A stretch of 35,237 nucleotides of DNA from Candidatus Moraniibacteriota bacterium (GCA_026985555.1 JALSQF010000010.1:225163-260399), one strand, 5' to 3'; shown: positions 15,482 through 24,215, counted from the first letter of the stretch. The notes: a model not told the origin generated them from the sequence alone. A program made the numbers and translations.

Positions 15482-16060
15482 ATGTATAATTTGCTAAAAA
15501 ATTTTCATTTTGAAGGACAACATAACCAAGAACACATTATTAAGATTGTGCGTCGTCACTGGTTTAATATCTTGCAACAATATATATTTATCATTTTTGG
15601 AATTGTTTTAGTTGTTAGTTTTCCCTTTTTTTTACAATTGAACAATTCAGAAATAATATTTACTTTTTGGAATTCCAATAATAATCCTTATATCATTCCT
15701 TTCTTACAAAGTCTTTTTGCTCTGCTTATTTGGACAACAGCTTTTATTATTTGGATTGATTATTATTTTGATGTTTGGATTATAACTAGTGAACGCATTG
15801 TCAATATTGAACAACGAGGACTTTTTATCCGTCAAGTAAGTGAATTAAAGTTTTCTAACATTCAAGATGTTACCACAGAAGTAGAAGGTTTAATTCCTAC
15901 TGTTTTAAACTTTGGCAATGTTTATATTCAAACAGCTGGAACAAAAAATCGTTTTCACTTCCGTAAAGTTCCTAATCCTTATAAATTAAAAGCTTTGATT
16001 ATGAATATGAAGGATAATTCTTGTCCCTTGCCTTCATCTTCAAAAGATACTACTTTATAA
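15482..16060 (+). CDS. Membrane protein with bacterial PH (YdbS-like) domain
   Basis: The 192 residues have two transmembrane helices (~35-55 and ~78-98), then a bacterial PH domain of the PF03703 (bPH2/YdbS) type: RIVNIEQRGLFIRQVSELKF, SNIQDVTTEVEG, PTVLNFGNVYIQTAGT and FRKVPNPYKLKALI. This is the usual layout of that family, thought to organise membrane-associated assemblies or help with antimicrobial stress, but the exact role is unknown. It ends 3 bp before the convergent end of the nucleotidyltransferase. Confidence 0.85.
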   Translation: MYNLLKNFHFEGQHNQEHIIKIVRRHWFNILQQYIFIIFGIVLVVSFPFFLQLNNSEIIFTFWNSNNNPYIIPFLQSLFALLIWTTAFIIWIDYYFDVWIITSERIVNIEQRGLFIRQVSELKFSNIQDVTTEVEGLIPTVLNFGNVYIQTAGTKNRFHFRKVPNPYKLKALIMNMKDNSCPLPSSSKDTTL

Positions 16061-16063
16061 AAA

Positions 16064-16864
16064 TTATTCTAACATCTTTTGCGCTTGTTTTTTAAACCGC
16101 TCTTCTCCTTTTTTAATTGCTTTCAAAATAATTGGATCAAATTTATCGTATAATTTTTTACGACGCGCAATCAAACAAGCATCTAGATAAGAATCCATCG
16201 TTCCTGCATCTAGCCAAGATCCTTTTAAATAGCTATATCTTAATTGTTTTTGTTTTAAATAAAAATTATGCAAATCAGTTATTTCTAATTCTCCTCTAGT
16301 AGATGGTTTTAATTTCTTAGCCAAATTAACCACTTGATTGTCATAAATATAAGCTCCTGTAATAGCCCAATTGCTTTTTGGCCTGCGTGGTTTTTCTTTG
16401 ATATTGTAAATTATTCCTTTTTTTATTTCAGCTACCCCAAAACGTTGAGGTTGCGAAACTTTTTTTAAAAAAATATGAGCGCCTTCTTGAAAATTTTTAA
16501 TATTTCCTACAAGAGTATTAACATCTTGAAAAATATTATCACCTAATATTAACGTTACATTTTCATTGTTAATAAAAGGTTCAGCCAAAATAAAAGCTTC
16601 TGAAATTCCTCTTGGTTTTTCTTGTATTTTAGAAAAAATTTTAATACCATAACTATGAAAAAGTGGATCCAAAAGATTAATAAATTTTCCACTATGTTCT
16701 GGGGAAACTATAATTAAAATTTCTTTTATACTGGCCCTAATTAAAATATTTAAAGGATAAAAAATCATTGGCGCTTTATAAACTGGCAATAATTGTTTAG
16801 AAATTTGCGCTGTATTAGGATAAAGGCGAGTGGCATTTCCTCCGGCTAAAATTATTCCTTTCAT
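16064..16864 (-). CDS. rmlA: RmlA-like glucose-1-phosphate thymidylyltransferase/sugar nucleotidyltransferase
   Basis: It would make dTDP-glucose (or another NDP-sugar) for envelope glycans. The 266 residues follow RmlA closely: KGIILAGGNATRLYPNT, ISKQLLPVY, then LGDNIFQD (metal Asp), FGVAEI, GAYIYD, TRGELEITDLHNFYL, and GSWLDAGTMDSYLDA (second metal Asp). It is slightly short at the C-terminus compared with ~290 usual. Two signature positions differ: GGNATRL for GGSGTRL and VYKAP for VYDKP. Nucleotide or sugar preference may therefore be altered. No rmlBCD are beside it. It begins 5 bp after the 237-residue gene ends, suggesting co-transcription. Confidence 0.85.
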   Translation of the reverse strand: MKGIILAGGNATRLYPNTAQISKQLLPVYKAPMIFYPLNILIRASIKEILIIVSPEHSGKFINLLDPLFHSYGIKIFSKIQEKPRGISEAFILAEPFINNENVTLILGDNIFQDVNTLVGNIKNFQEGAHIFLKKVSQPQRFGVAEIKKGIIYNIKEKPRRPKSNWAITGAYIYDNQVVNLAKKLKPSTRGELEITDLHNFYLKQKQLRYSYLKGSWLDAGTMDSYLDACLIARRKKLYDKFDPIILKAIKKGEERFKKQAQKMLE

Positions 16865-16869
16865 ATATT

Positions 16870-17583
16870 TTAAAAACGATATGGTTTTTTATTAAAATCT
16901 AAACTATTTTGAGATTTAAAAATATATAATTTTCTTTTTGAATTGTCAAAATAAATATGTTGATATAATTCTCCTTCATCTTTTCTTTCTGACATAATCT
17001 GATTTTGATGACTAATTACAATAGGAGAAAAACTCAACTGCTCTTTGAGAAAATCGCTGAAATATTTTATATCTTTTTTATAATCTTTTTCTAACATATT
17101 TCTAAATTCTTTATCTTCAGAATAATTTGTAGCTCCTCCAAAAATAACAGCATCCACACTTCCTTTTTGGCTTCTAGTTTGAATTTCTTTTATTTTACTT
17201 TCTATTTCTTGTTGCACTTCTTCATCATATAAAGAAGAAGGAACTTGATGCGTCATAAAAGAAATATTTTTATTAGAATCCTTCTCTCTTCCTACCACAA
17301 CTAAACCATAACAAACATTAAAATCTCTTGAATATTTATCAGATTGATCTACTGGAGAAATTAAAAAATATTTTTCTTTCCCTAAAATATTTCTTAATTT
17401 CATTTCTTCCTGAGATAATTCATAATCTAAAAATAATGCTTGCTTTTTTTCAAATTGTTGAAGAATCTTTTTTTCTTCATCCAAACAATTCAAACAAGCT
17501 ATAATAGCATCTTGTTCTTTTTCTAAATGTTCCACTAATTTTCCCGCTTTTGGTTTAGAAAATTCTAATGCCTTTTCAAACAT
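16870..17583 (-). CDS. Unrecognised soluble protein, faint CheD-like Cys/His pattern
   Basis: I do not recognise this 237-residue protein. It has no signal peptide or transmembrane helix. The first ~70 residues are helical and charged with two Cys (ACLNCLDEEK). The core has NVCYGLVVVGRE with Cys91, ISFMTHQVPSS with His112, and VDAVIFGGATNYSED around 143-156. A Cys, then a His ~20 residues on, then FGGA, recalls the order in CheD-type glutamine deamidases, but the match is weak and there is no chemotaxis context. The C-terminus is polar. It overlaps nothing and is 5 bp upstream of rmlA, so a link to envelope sugar metabolism is possible. Confidence 0.55.
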   Translation of the reverse strand: MFEKALEFSKPKAGKLVEHLEKEQDAIIACLNCLDEEKKILQQFEKKQALFLDYELSQEEMKLRNILGKEKYFLISPVDQSDKYSRDFNVCYGLVVVGREKDSNKNISFMTHQVPSSLYDEEVQQEIESKIKEIQTRSQKGSVDAVIFGGATNYSEDKEFRNMLEKDYKKDIKYFSDFLKEQLSFSPIVISHQNQIMSERKDEGELYQHIYFDNSKRKLYIFKSQNSLDFNKKPYRF

Positions 17584-17685
17584 AAATATATTATTTAATT
17601 ATTTATTTAAATATAACAATTATCTAATCTTTTTTCAATGTAAAATACTTTTATTTAATATTATTTTAAAAACAAAAAAATAAAA

Positions 17686-17712
17686 AACACTTCAGAATAA
17701 AAATGAAGTGTT
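17686..17712 (-). terminator. Terminator of the zinc-ribbon membrane protein gene
   Basis: Arms AACACTTCA/TGAAGTGTT (17686-17694 and 17704-17712) with a U-rich stretch following on the minus strand (A-rich on plus upstream of 17688) lie 22 bp after the stop codon. Confidence 0.75.
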
Positions 17713-17734
17713 GTTTGAGTTATAAATAATATAT

Positions 17735-18001
17735 CTATTCTTTCATAACATCAACAAAAGAAAAAGAGTTTTTTTCCTCCCATTCACACTGAGAACAAAC
17801 TAATAACTTATTTTTTTCTTTTTTAATTACTTGTCCACAGTAAGGACAAAAAGAATATTTATTTTTTAAAAACAAAATAAATATTAAATTTATTAAAAAA
17901 GCAAAAAATAAAATTAATAATAAAACAGGAAAAATAAAAAAAGTAAAAATACTCATAGCTACAATCTTGTCAAACCAATTCGCTTCTTTTATTGAATTCA
18001 T
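17735..18001 (-). CDS. Small membrane protein with C-terminal zinc ribbon
   Basis: The 88 residues have a hydrophobic stretch at ~12-48 (one or two membrane helices, FFIFPVLLLILFFAFLINLI), then a four-cysteine zinc ribbon: FCPYCGQVIKKE and LVCSQCEWEE (CxxC...CxxC). The start is supported by a strong Shine-Dalgarno AAGGAGG 8 nt before the ATG. It has its own terminator and looks monocistronic. Family and role are unknown; zinc-ribbon membrane miniproteins are often assembly or regulatory factors. Confidence 0.75.
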   Translation of the reverse strand: MNSIKEANWFDKIVAMSIFTFFIFPVLLLILFFAFLINLIFILFLKNKYSFCPYCGQVIKKEKNKLLVCSQCEWEEKNSFSFVDVMKE

Positions 18002-18116
18002 CTCATCCTCCTTTTTGTTTTTAAATCTGAAAGAACTTTTAATTTAAATAATACTAACTTATTTTTTTAAAAATAGCAAGAAAAATAATTAATTATTGTA
18101 TCATAATCCAAAAATT

Positions 18117-18151
18117 AAAAAAGCTATCTAATTGATTAGAGTAGCTTTTTT
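18117..18151 (-). terminator. Terminator of the two-domain thioredoxin-fold gene
   Basis: The stem AAAAAAGCTA/TAGCTTTTTT with an inner TCTAA/TTAGA helix and a one-base bulge lies 20 bp after the stop at 18171. Its A-rich left arm supplies the U run on the minus strand. Confidence 0.75.
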
Positions 18152-18170
18152 AGTTTTATTGTAAAAATAT

Positions 18171-19295
18171 TTATTTATTTTCCAATTTCTTATCCAAGGT
18201 TTTTTTAATTGATTCTTCGTCAACTCCTCCACCTTGATAAGTATCTCCTATGAATAAGGTTGGGGTTCCACTGATACCAATGTTCTTAGCTTCTTCCATA
18301 TCAGCTTTTATTTCTTTTTCGTGTTTTTTGTCCTTATAACATTGATTGAATTTATTTACATCCAATCCTACCTGACGCGCATAAACTTTAAATTTATATT
18401 CCCCGTTTTTTTGAGTCCATTCCTTCTGATTTTCAAATAATTTATCTGCAAAAGGCATAAATTTTCCTTGCTCTTGTGCACAACTAGCGGCTAAAGCTGC
18501 TTTCATAGCCATTGGATGAATATTTTCTAAAGGAAAATATTTAAAAGCTAAGTTAACTTTATCCTTATATTTATCATCCTGTAATATTTTTTCAATTACT
18601 GGATGCAAAACTTTGCAATAAGGACATTGAAAATCAGAAAATTCTACTAAAGTAATTTGAGCATCTTTTTTGCCAGCCACAATATTTTTATCTTCTACCT
18701 TAGGAGAATTGATATATTTCCCAGCTGGAATACCTGCTTTGCTTCCATTTAAAAATATCCAGTTATCTTTTTCGTCCATTACTGGTTTAGCCTGTAAATA
18801 AAAATCAGTGTCTTTGACTTTAGAATCAAATACAAAAGCAGGAAGAGTTTTAATATTAAATTTCTTTATTAATTCCTTTCCCTTGTCAGAATCATAATTC
18901 ACCTTTTCCAATAAAATAGTTGGAATAACTTTACGTAAGCTTAATAAAATTTGATCTGGTTTACAGTTCTCACATTTGTCATCATTAATTACTTTTAATT
19001 TTATAATCGGATCTGTATAAGCTACCCAGGTTTTACCGTTCAATTCAAAAACATCTTTATTGTTAAGTATTTTTTGAGAAACACCTCCCCCTTGAATAAG
19101 TTGACTAACATCCACAAAAAGGCTTCCTATAAACAATCCTGTAAGAAGAATTATAATTGAAATTAAATTTTTTATTTTTTCTGCTTGAGATCTTTTTTGA
19201 TTTAAAGATTTATTTTTTTCTTCTCTTGTTTTTTCCGATTTATTTTCTTCTGAAGAAAAACTTTTATCTTCATTATATTGATTTTCTTCCATCAT
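18171..19295 (-). CDS. DsbA-like thiol oxidoreductase with two thioredoxin-fold domains
   Basis: Membrane-anchored and outward-facing. Residues 1-40 are polar and charged, 43-63 form a transmembrane helix, and the remainder is extracytoplasmic. The first thioredoxin-like part has a CENC motif (108-111) and a cis-Pro-type TLPAF near 150-153. The second is a Thioredoxin_4/DsbA-like domain: VEFSDFQCPYCKVL (Cys224/Cys227), KYFPLENIHPMAMKAALAAS, then NIGISGTPTLFIG with the cis-Pro. It probably forms or shuffles disulphides in secreted proteins. No DsbB/VKOR partner is visible. The two redox motifs in one chain could allow internal electron transfer, which is inference. It follows the 91-residue protein by 110 bp. 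Confidence 0.88.
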   Translation of the reverse strand: MMEENQYNEDKSFSSEENKSEKTREEKNKSLNQKRSQAEKIKNLISIIILLTGLFIGSLFVDVSQLIQGGGVSQKILNNKDVFELNGKTWVAYTDPIIKLKVINDDKCENCKPDQILLSLRKVIPTILLEKVNYDSDKGKELIKKFNIKTLPAFVFDSKVKDTDFYLQAKPVMDEKDNWIFLNGSKAGIPAGKYINSPKVEDKNIVAGKKDAQITLVEFSDFQCPYCKVLHPVIEKILQDDKYKDKVNLAFKYFPLENIHPMAMKAALAASCAQEQGKFMPFADKLFENQKEWTQKNGEYKFKVYARQVGLDVNKFNQCYKDKKHEKEIKADMEEAKNIGISGTPTLFIGDTYQGGGVDEESIKKTLDKKLENK

Positions 19296-19405
19296 AGTTT
19301 TTTAAATTAATATTTATTGAATTATTTTTATAATTATTTATATTTTAATTTTTTATTATATTTATTTTATTCTTTTTTCTCCTTATTATTCTCTTCTTTA
19401 GTTTC

Positions 19406-19681
19406 TTATCTATTCTCTGAATTAACATTTTTTTGAGATTCTTCTAATTTTTTCATTTGCTCCTCCTGTTTTTTTAAAATTTCTTTTTCTTTCGCTCTCT
19501 CTTTGTTTATCATATTCTGTAAGTCATATTGATGTTTTCCTCCCACAACTTTTCTATCATCAAATCCAATTGTTATTGTGCGCAAAGCTTGTGTTTTAAA
19601 AAAAATCCCTAGTAATAATCCTAAAATAAATATTAAGACCATATTAAAAGAAATTTTTTTCAATATTTTTTTTAGTGACAT
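19406..19681 (-). CDS. Short single-pass membrane protein with coiled-coil tail
   Basis: The 91 residues have one transmembrane helix (~14-29, VLIFILGLLLGIFF) and an outer part ending in a strongly charged, Lys/Glu/Gln-rich helix (~55-85) likely to form a coiled coil. I do not recognise a family. A good promoter sits 36 bp upstream. The DsbA-like gene follows on the same strand, so the two may be co-expressed and the short protein may be its partner or substrate. It is a real gene on promoter and coding-composition grounds, but function is unknown. Confidence 0.6.
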   Translation of the reverse strand: MSLKKILKKISFNMVLIFILGLLLGIFFKTQALRTITIGFDDRKVVGGKHQYDLQNMINKERAKEKEILKKQEEQMKKLEESQKNVNSENR

Positions 19682-19716
19682 ATTTTTTCAATTATGAATT
19701 ATTTTCTTTTATGCTT

Positions 19717-19745
19717 ATTATAACTTAATATAGTATTATCAACAA
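19717..19745 (-). promoter_or_regulatory. Promoter upstream of the 91-residue protein
   Basis: On the minus strand TTGTTG (19740-19745), 17 nt, TATAAT (19717-19722). It lies in the gap after the permease pair and would drive the 91-residue protein and probably the DsbA-like gene. Confidence 0.6.
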
Positions 19746-19796
19746 ATAATGCAATATTGACAAAAGATTCTTTTTATTTCTTAAAAAATTTACTAA

Positions 19797-21044
19797 CTAT
19801 TCTTCTTTTTTCAAGGCTTGAGCTGGCATCAATTTAGAAGCTTGACGGGCAGGATAATAACCAAAGAGTAAACCCACCAATAAAGAAAATCCTACAGCTA
19901 ATAAAATGCCCTTCATACTTAAATAAAATTCAATCAAATAACCATTTTTCTGCGCTAACCAAGTAGCTAACATAGCTACAATGAAACTTATTGCAACTCC
20001 AACAATTGCGCCTAAAAGGGTTAGCACTACTGATTCTCCTATGAATTGTTGAAGAATATCGCTATTTGTAGCTCCAATTGATTTTCGTAATCCAATTTCT
20101 TGAGTTCGTTCCTCCACAGAAACATACATTATATTCATAATCCCTACTCCTCCTACCACTAAAGAGACTGAGGCTAACACTAACAATAAAATATTTATTA
20201 CTGCAAAAACATTATCTAGAATTTTTTCCATTTCTTTCACAGTATTCACTGAAAAATCATCGTCATCAGGATCTTTAATATGATGCTGATGCCTTAAAAT
20301 AGTAATAACCTTCTGAACCGTTAAATCTAATTGTTGCATATTTTTTACCTTAAAAATAGCAAACATTACGTAGTTTATTCCCATTATTTTTTTCTGTAAG
20401 GTTCTTAAAGGAATATAAATATTATTATCTAAATTCAAAAAACCAGTCACTCCTCGTTTTTTTAAAACACCCACGATACGAAAAGATTTTCCTCCTATTT
20501 TTATTTTTTGACCAATAGCATCCTGATGAGGGAAAAAATATTTATTTATCTCATATCCTAAAACAGCCACATTAGCTAATCCTCTATCCTCTCTTTCCGT
20601 AAACATTCTTCCTCGTTCAATTTTCATTTGAGGATCAGCTTCTAATTTTCCTGCAGTCACACCAGAAATAATAGCCTGTTTATTTTTATTATGATAACTA
20701 GTAATTTTTTGTGTCATTATCATACCATACCAACTTCCTAAATTATCCAACTGAGCTACTTTTTCTAAGTCTTTTAATTTTAAAGTAGTCACTGGAGCTC
20801 CTCCGACAATTCCTGAAATATTTTTTATAGACATTTTTTTGGTTTTAGGAGTTTTAACTTCTATTTCAATAATATCACTTCCAAAGGATTTTATTTGATT
20901 GATAATAAATATCTTTACCCCTTCTCCTAAAGATAAAATTAAAATTATAGACATCACACCTACAATAATTCCTAAAAGAGAGAGAATTGTTCTCGTTTTA
21001 TTTCTATATAAACTTTTTAAAGCTAAATTAATGGCTAAAAACAT
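19797..21044 (-). CDS. MacB/FtsX-type ABC transporter permease (second of a pair)
   Basis: The 415 residues have the MacB_PCD-FtsX layout: an N-terminal helix (~20-40, LLGIIVGVMSIILILSLGEG), a large extracytoplasmic domain (~45-280), then three C-terminal helices. VLASVSLVVGGVGIMNIMYV and SVEERTQEIGLRKSIGATNS, the ATPase-coupling loop, are clear. The end has LLFGYYPARQASKLMPAQAL. Such permeases move lipoproteins, peptides or drugs out or act as mechanotransmitters. It starts 5 bp after the first permease and is about 35-40% similar by eye. No ATP-binding subunit lies in this operon. Confidence 0.92.
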   Translation of the reverse strand: MFLAINLALKSLYRNKTRTILSLLGIIVGVMSIILILSLGEGVKIFIINQIKSFGSDIIEIEVKTPKTKKMSIKNISGIVGGAPVTTLKLKDLEKVAQLDNLGSWYGMIMTQKITSYHNKNKQAIISGVTAGKLEADPQMKIERGRMFTEREDRGLANVAVLGYEINKYFFPHQDAIGQKIKIGGKSFRIVGVLKKRGVTGFLNLDNNIYIPLRTLQKKIMGINYVMFAIFKVKNMQQLDLTVQKVITILRHQHHIKDPDDDDFSVNTVKEMEKILDNVFAVINILLLVLASVSLVVGGVGIMNIMYVSVEERTQEIGLRKSIGATNSDILQQFIGESVVLTLLGAIVGVAISFIVAMLATWLAQKNGYLIEFYLSMKGILLAVGFSLLVGLLFGYYPARQASKLMPAQALKKEE

Positions 21045-21049
21045 AAATT

Positions 21050-22321
21050 TTATTCATATCTTAATGCTTCCATAGGACTAATTTGCGCTGCTTTACGCGC
21101 TGGATAAACTCCAAAAACAATTCCCACCATAAAAGAAACTATTAAAGCAATAAAAATAGACCAGTTAGAAATTAAAAATGGCCAATGATAACCTAAATGT
21201 TCAATAACTAAAGAAAATATTAAGGCAGTTAACAGACCTAAAATAATACCAAGTATTCCCCCTACTAAAGCAATGCTAACAGATTCTAAAAGAAATTGAA
21301 TAATGACATCAGAATTACGAGCACCAATAGCTTTTCTTAATCCTATCTCTCTAATTCTCTGATTAACAGAAATAAGCATTATATTCATAATTCCCACTCC
21401 TCCTACCAATAAAGCAATACTGCCCACTGCTAATAAAAAATACCTCAAAACATCCGTAATAGTTCCTATCATTTCCAAAGTAGAAGTCTGATCACGCACA
21501 CTAAAATCATCATCGCTAGAATTATCTATATGATGACAAAAACGTAAGGTTTTTTTAATATGATCTTTAGCGCTTGCTATCATTGATTCATCTTTTATTC
21601 TTAATCTAATAAATCCCAGATGATTAATACCTAAAATAATTTTTTGGGCCGTTTTTAAAGGAATAAAAATCGTATCATCTTGACTAGAAAAACCAAAGGC
21701 AACAGAACCTCTTTTAGCTAATATTCCGATTACTAAAAACTTTTTTCCATTTATTTTTATTTTTCTGCCTAAAACATTTTTCATTTGTTGATTATTGATA
21801 TCATAACCAAAAAGATCTTGAGCCACCTGACTACCTAACACAGCTATTCTAGAAAAATTAGTGTCATCTTGAGGTTGAAAAAACTTACCATAAGCTAATT
21901 GAGCATTTTCTACATTTAAATAACTAGCTGTAGTGCCTGTTAAAGAAGCATTGAGACTTTCCTTTCTCCACTCTGCCGTTACAGTTCCCATCACATATCC
22001 AGCGCCATCTACAACCTCTGGCACATTGCTTTTTCTTTTTAAAGCTAACAGATCATCATATTTAAGTGTCGTAATAGAAATTCCCATAGCTGGAGCAGGA
22101 GGCCCTTTTTCATCAGAAGCACCAGGAATAATAGCTATTAAATTAGAACCTATCCCTCTCACTTGATCAAGAATAAGTTCTTGCGCAGAACGACCAATAG
22201 CAAAAATAATAATTACCGAGGCTACACCAATAATAATTCCCAAAATAGTTAAAAAAGAACGTAGCTTATTAGCTAATAAGTTTTTAATCGCTGTTTTAGT
22301 AGTAAAAAGAAAAAAATCCAT
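21050..22321 (-). CDS. MacB/FtsX-type ABC transporter permease (first of a pair)
   Basis: The 423 residues have the same architecture as its neighbour: FLTILGIIIGVASVIIIFAI near the N-terminus, a periplasm-side domain (~45-285), then IALLVGGVGIMNIMLISVNQ, RIREIGLRKAIGARNSDV, and VFGVYPARKAAQISPMEALR. The domain includes a GAP-rich insertion (ASDEKGPPAPAMG) absent from the second permease. The two are probably duplicates that could form a heterodimer with an ATPase encoded elsewhere. The gene follows tsaE by 21 bp. Confidence 0.92.
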   Translation of the reverse strand: MDFFLFTTKTAIKNLLANKLRSFLTILGIIIGVASVIIIFAIGRSAQELILDQVRGIGSNLIAIIPGASDEKGPPAPAMGISITTLKYDDLLALKRKSNVPEVVDGAGYVMGTVTAEWRKESLNASLTGTTASYLNVENAQLAYGKFFQPQDDTNFSRIAVLGSQVAQDLFGYDINNQQMKNVLGRKIKINGKKFLVIGILAKRGSVAFGFSSQDDTIFIPLKTAQKIILGINHLGFIRLRIKDESMIASAKDHIKKTLRFCHHIDNSSDDDFSVRDQTSTLEMIGTITDVLRYFLLAVGSIALLVGGVGIMNIMLISVNQRIREIGLRKAIGARNSDVIIQFLLESVSIALVGGILGIILGLLTALIFSLVIEHLGYHWPFLISNWSIFIALIVSFMVGIVFGVYPARKAAQISPMEALRYE

Positions 22322-22342
22322 AATATAAATATAATTTACAAT

Positions 22343-22768
22343 CTAAAAAAATTGAATCAATCTTTTTTCATCATCTATCCATTTTAATTTTATCCAAAAA
22401 ACTTCTTGAGGCAAAATATCTTTAATTCTTTCTGGCCATTCTATAATCAAAATATTGTTGTTATCCTTACTTATTTCTTTCCAACCTAAACTTAAAATGT
22501 CTTGAGATTTTACCCTGTAAGCATCTATATGATAAATGTTAAATTTTTGTTTTTTTGTAATAGGATAATTTTTCATAATTAAAAAAGTAGGACTAATATA
22601 AGGACCTTTTACTTGCAACTCTTTTAAAATTCCTTGTGTAAAAGTAGTTTTTCCAGCTCCCAATTCTCCTTCTAAACAAATTATTTCTCCTCCTTTTAAT
22701 TCTTTAGCTAGTAACTCCCCTTGCTTTTGTGTTTCTTGAAAAGAATTAGTGATAATACTTTTTGACAT
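22343..22768 (-). CDS. tsaE: tRNA threonylcarbamoyladenosine biosynthesis ATPase TsaE
   Basis: TsaE is the ATPase of the TsaBDE complex that makes t6A37 in ANN-decoding tRNAs. I place the start at the ATG at 22768 (141 residues), giving MSKSIITNSFQETQKQGELL. Walker A is GELGAGKTTFTQGIL; PTFLIMKNYP and IYHIDAYRV follow, then IIEWPERI. It overlaps the 3' end of murC by 23 bp, suggesting translational coupling. TsaB, TsaC and TsaD are not in the window. Confidence 0.94.
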   Translation of the reverse strand: MSKSIITNSFQETQKQGELLAKELKGGEIICLEGELGAGKTTFTQGILKELQVKGPYISPTFLIMKNYPITKKQKFNIYHIDAYRVKSQDILSLGWKEISKDNNNILIIEWPERIKDILPQEVFWIKLKWIDDEKRLIQFF

Positions 22769-24197
22769 ATTTAAAAAAATTATTTTTAAACTTACCTTTT
22801 CTATTTTGGGGTACAATTTTCCAAACATCTCCTGCTCCCATAGTTATAATAACTTGAGAGGGAGAAGCTATTTCTTCTAACTTTTTTTGCGCCATGGTAA
22901 GATTACCAACCATATAAGCTTTTTCTTTTTGATATTTATTAATTAAACTAACTATATTATTAGAGGAAACTTCTCCTTCTTTTTCTCTAACACTTCCATA
23001 AATATCTAAAATATAAATTTTATCAGCTAAACTTAAACTTTGTGCAAAATCATCCAATAAGGCTTGCGTGCGAGAAAAGGAATGCGGATGAAAAAAAACA
23101 TAGATACTTTTTTGAGGAAAAATTTCACGAGCAGTTTTAATAGTAGCCCTTATTTCCTCTGGATGATGAGCATAATCATCAATAATAATAGCTCTTTTAT
23201 AATTACCTTTATATTCAAATCGTCTTACCGTTCCTTGAAAATCTCTTAAGGCTTTTTGAATAACTGATATATTAATACCTAATTTCACAGCTAAAACAAT
23301 GGCACTCGTAGCATTTAAAATATTATGTCTTCCAATTAAATTTAATTTAAAGTCTGCTTTCCAATTTTTTTCAGAATTAATCACTTGAAAAGATTCTCCC
23401 CATTTATTTTCTTCATCTGATTGAATTACTTTTCTATTAATTATTTGATAATCACTTTCTGAATGAAAACCATAACTAATCAAATTATTCTTTAAAACAC
23501 TTTTTTTGATAACTTCAATCACATTACTATCATCATTATTATAAACTACCCAACCTGTAAGAGAAACCTTGTTAATAAAGTCAATAAAAACCTGTTGATA
23601 CATATCAAAATTAGGATAAAAATCAGGATGATCCCAATCTAAACTAGTTAAAATAACAGCGTAAGGATTATAATATTTTAATTTATTTTGATATTCATCA
23701 GCTTCAAATATAAAATATTCTCCCTTCCCCGTTAAACTATTACTACCCCAATTTAAAACTTTACTTCCTACAAGAGCTTGCGGATTTTTATTAGCTGTTT
23801 TAAAAATATGCGCTAAAAAAGCAGTAGTAGTTGTTTTTCCGTGCGTTCCACAAACAGCTAATCCTAATTTTTGATTAAATAAGTTAGCTACCGCTTCTGG
23901 ATAACTCAACATTTTAATTTTTCTTTTCTGCGCTTCTTGATATTCAGGATTGTCTTTTTTTATAGAAGTTGAATAAACTATCCAGTCTAACTTGAGAGGT
24001 AAATTTTTGGCTTGATAATGAGAAAAAACATTGATATTTTTCTCTTGTAAAACATCATTATAAAAATGATCTCCTTCATCAGAGCCTAATACCTGATAAC
24101 CTAAATCTACATAAAGACGTGCTAAAGCAGAAGTTCCCGCACCTTCAATTCCAATAATATAAATTGTTTTAGAAGGATAATGACTTTTTAATTGCAT
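22746..24197 (-). CDS. murC: UDP-N-acetylmuramate-L-alanine ligase
   Basis: MurC adds the first amino acid to UDP-MurNAc in peptidoglycan synthesis. Of 483 residues, the N-terminal Rossmann-like motif GIEGAGTSALARLYVDLGY, ATP site CGTHGKTTTTAFLA, the central-domain EADEY and SLDWDHPDFYP, and IDDYAHHPEEIRATI in the C-terminal domain are all intact. The end MGAGDVWKIV is followed by ~20 extra basic residues that come from overlap with tsaE. This shows that a Gram-positive-like or CPR cell wall is made. It is followed by tsaE and preceded by a membrane protein gene 18 bp upstream. Confidence 0.97.
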   Translation of the reverse strand: MQLKSHYPSKTIYIIGIEGAGTSALARLYVDLGYQVLGSDEGDHFYNDVLQEKNINVFSHYQAKNLPLKLDWIVYSTSIKKDNPEYQEAQKRKIKMLSYPEAVANLFNQKLGLAVCGTHGKTTTTAFLAHIFKTANKNPQALVGSKVLNWGSNSLTGKGEYFIFEADEYQNKLKYYNPYAVILTSLDWDHPDFYPNFDMYQQVFIDFINKVSLTGWVVYNNDDSNVIEVIKKSVLKNNLISYGFHSESDYQIINRKVIQSDEENKWGESFQVINSEKNWKADFKLNLIGRHNILNATSAIVLAVKLGINISVIQKALRDFQGTVRRFEYKGNYKRAIIIDDYAHHPEEIRATIKTAREIFPQKSIYVFFHPHSFSRTQALLDDFAQSLSLADKIYILDIYGSVREKEGEVSSNNIVSLINKYQKEKAYMVGNLTMAQKKLEEIASPSQVIITMGAGDVWKIVPQNRKGKFKNNFFKYVKKYYH

Positions 24198-24215
24198 AAA
24201 AAATTATCTAAAAAA

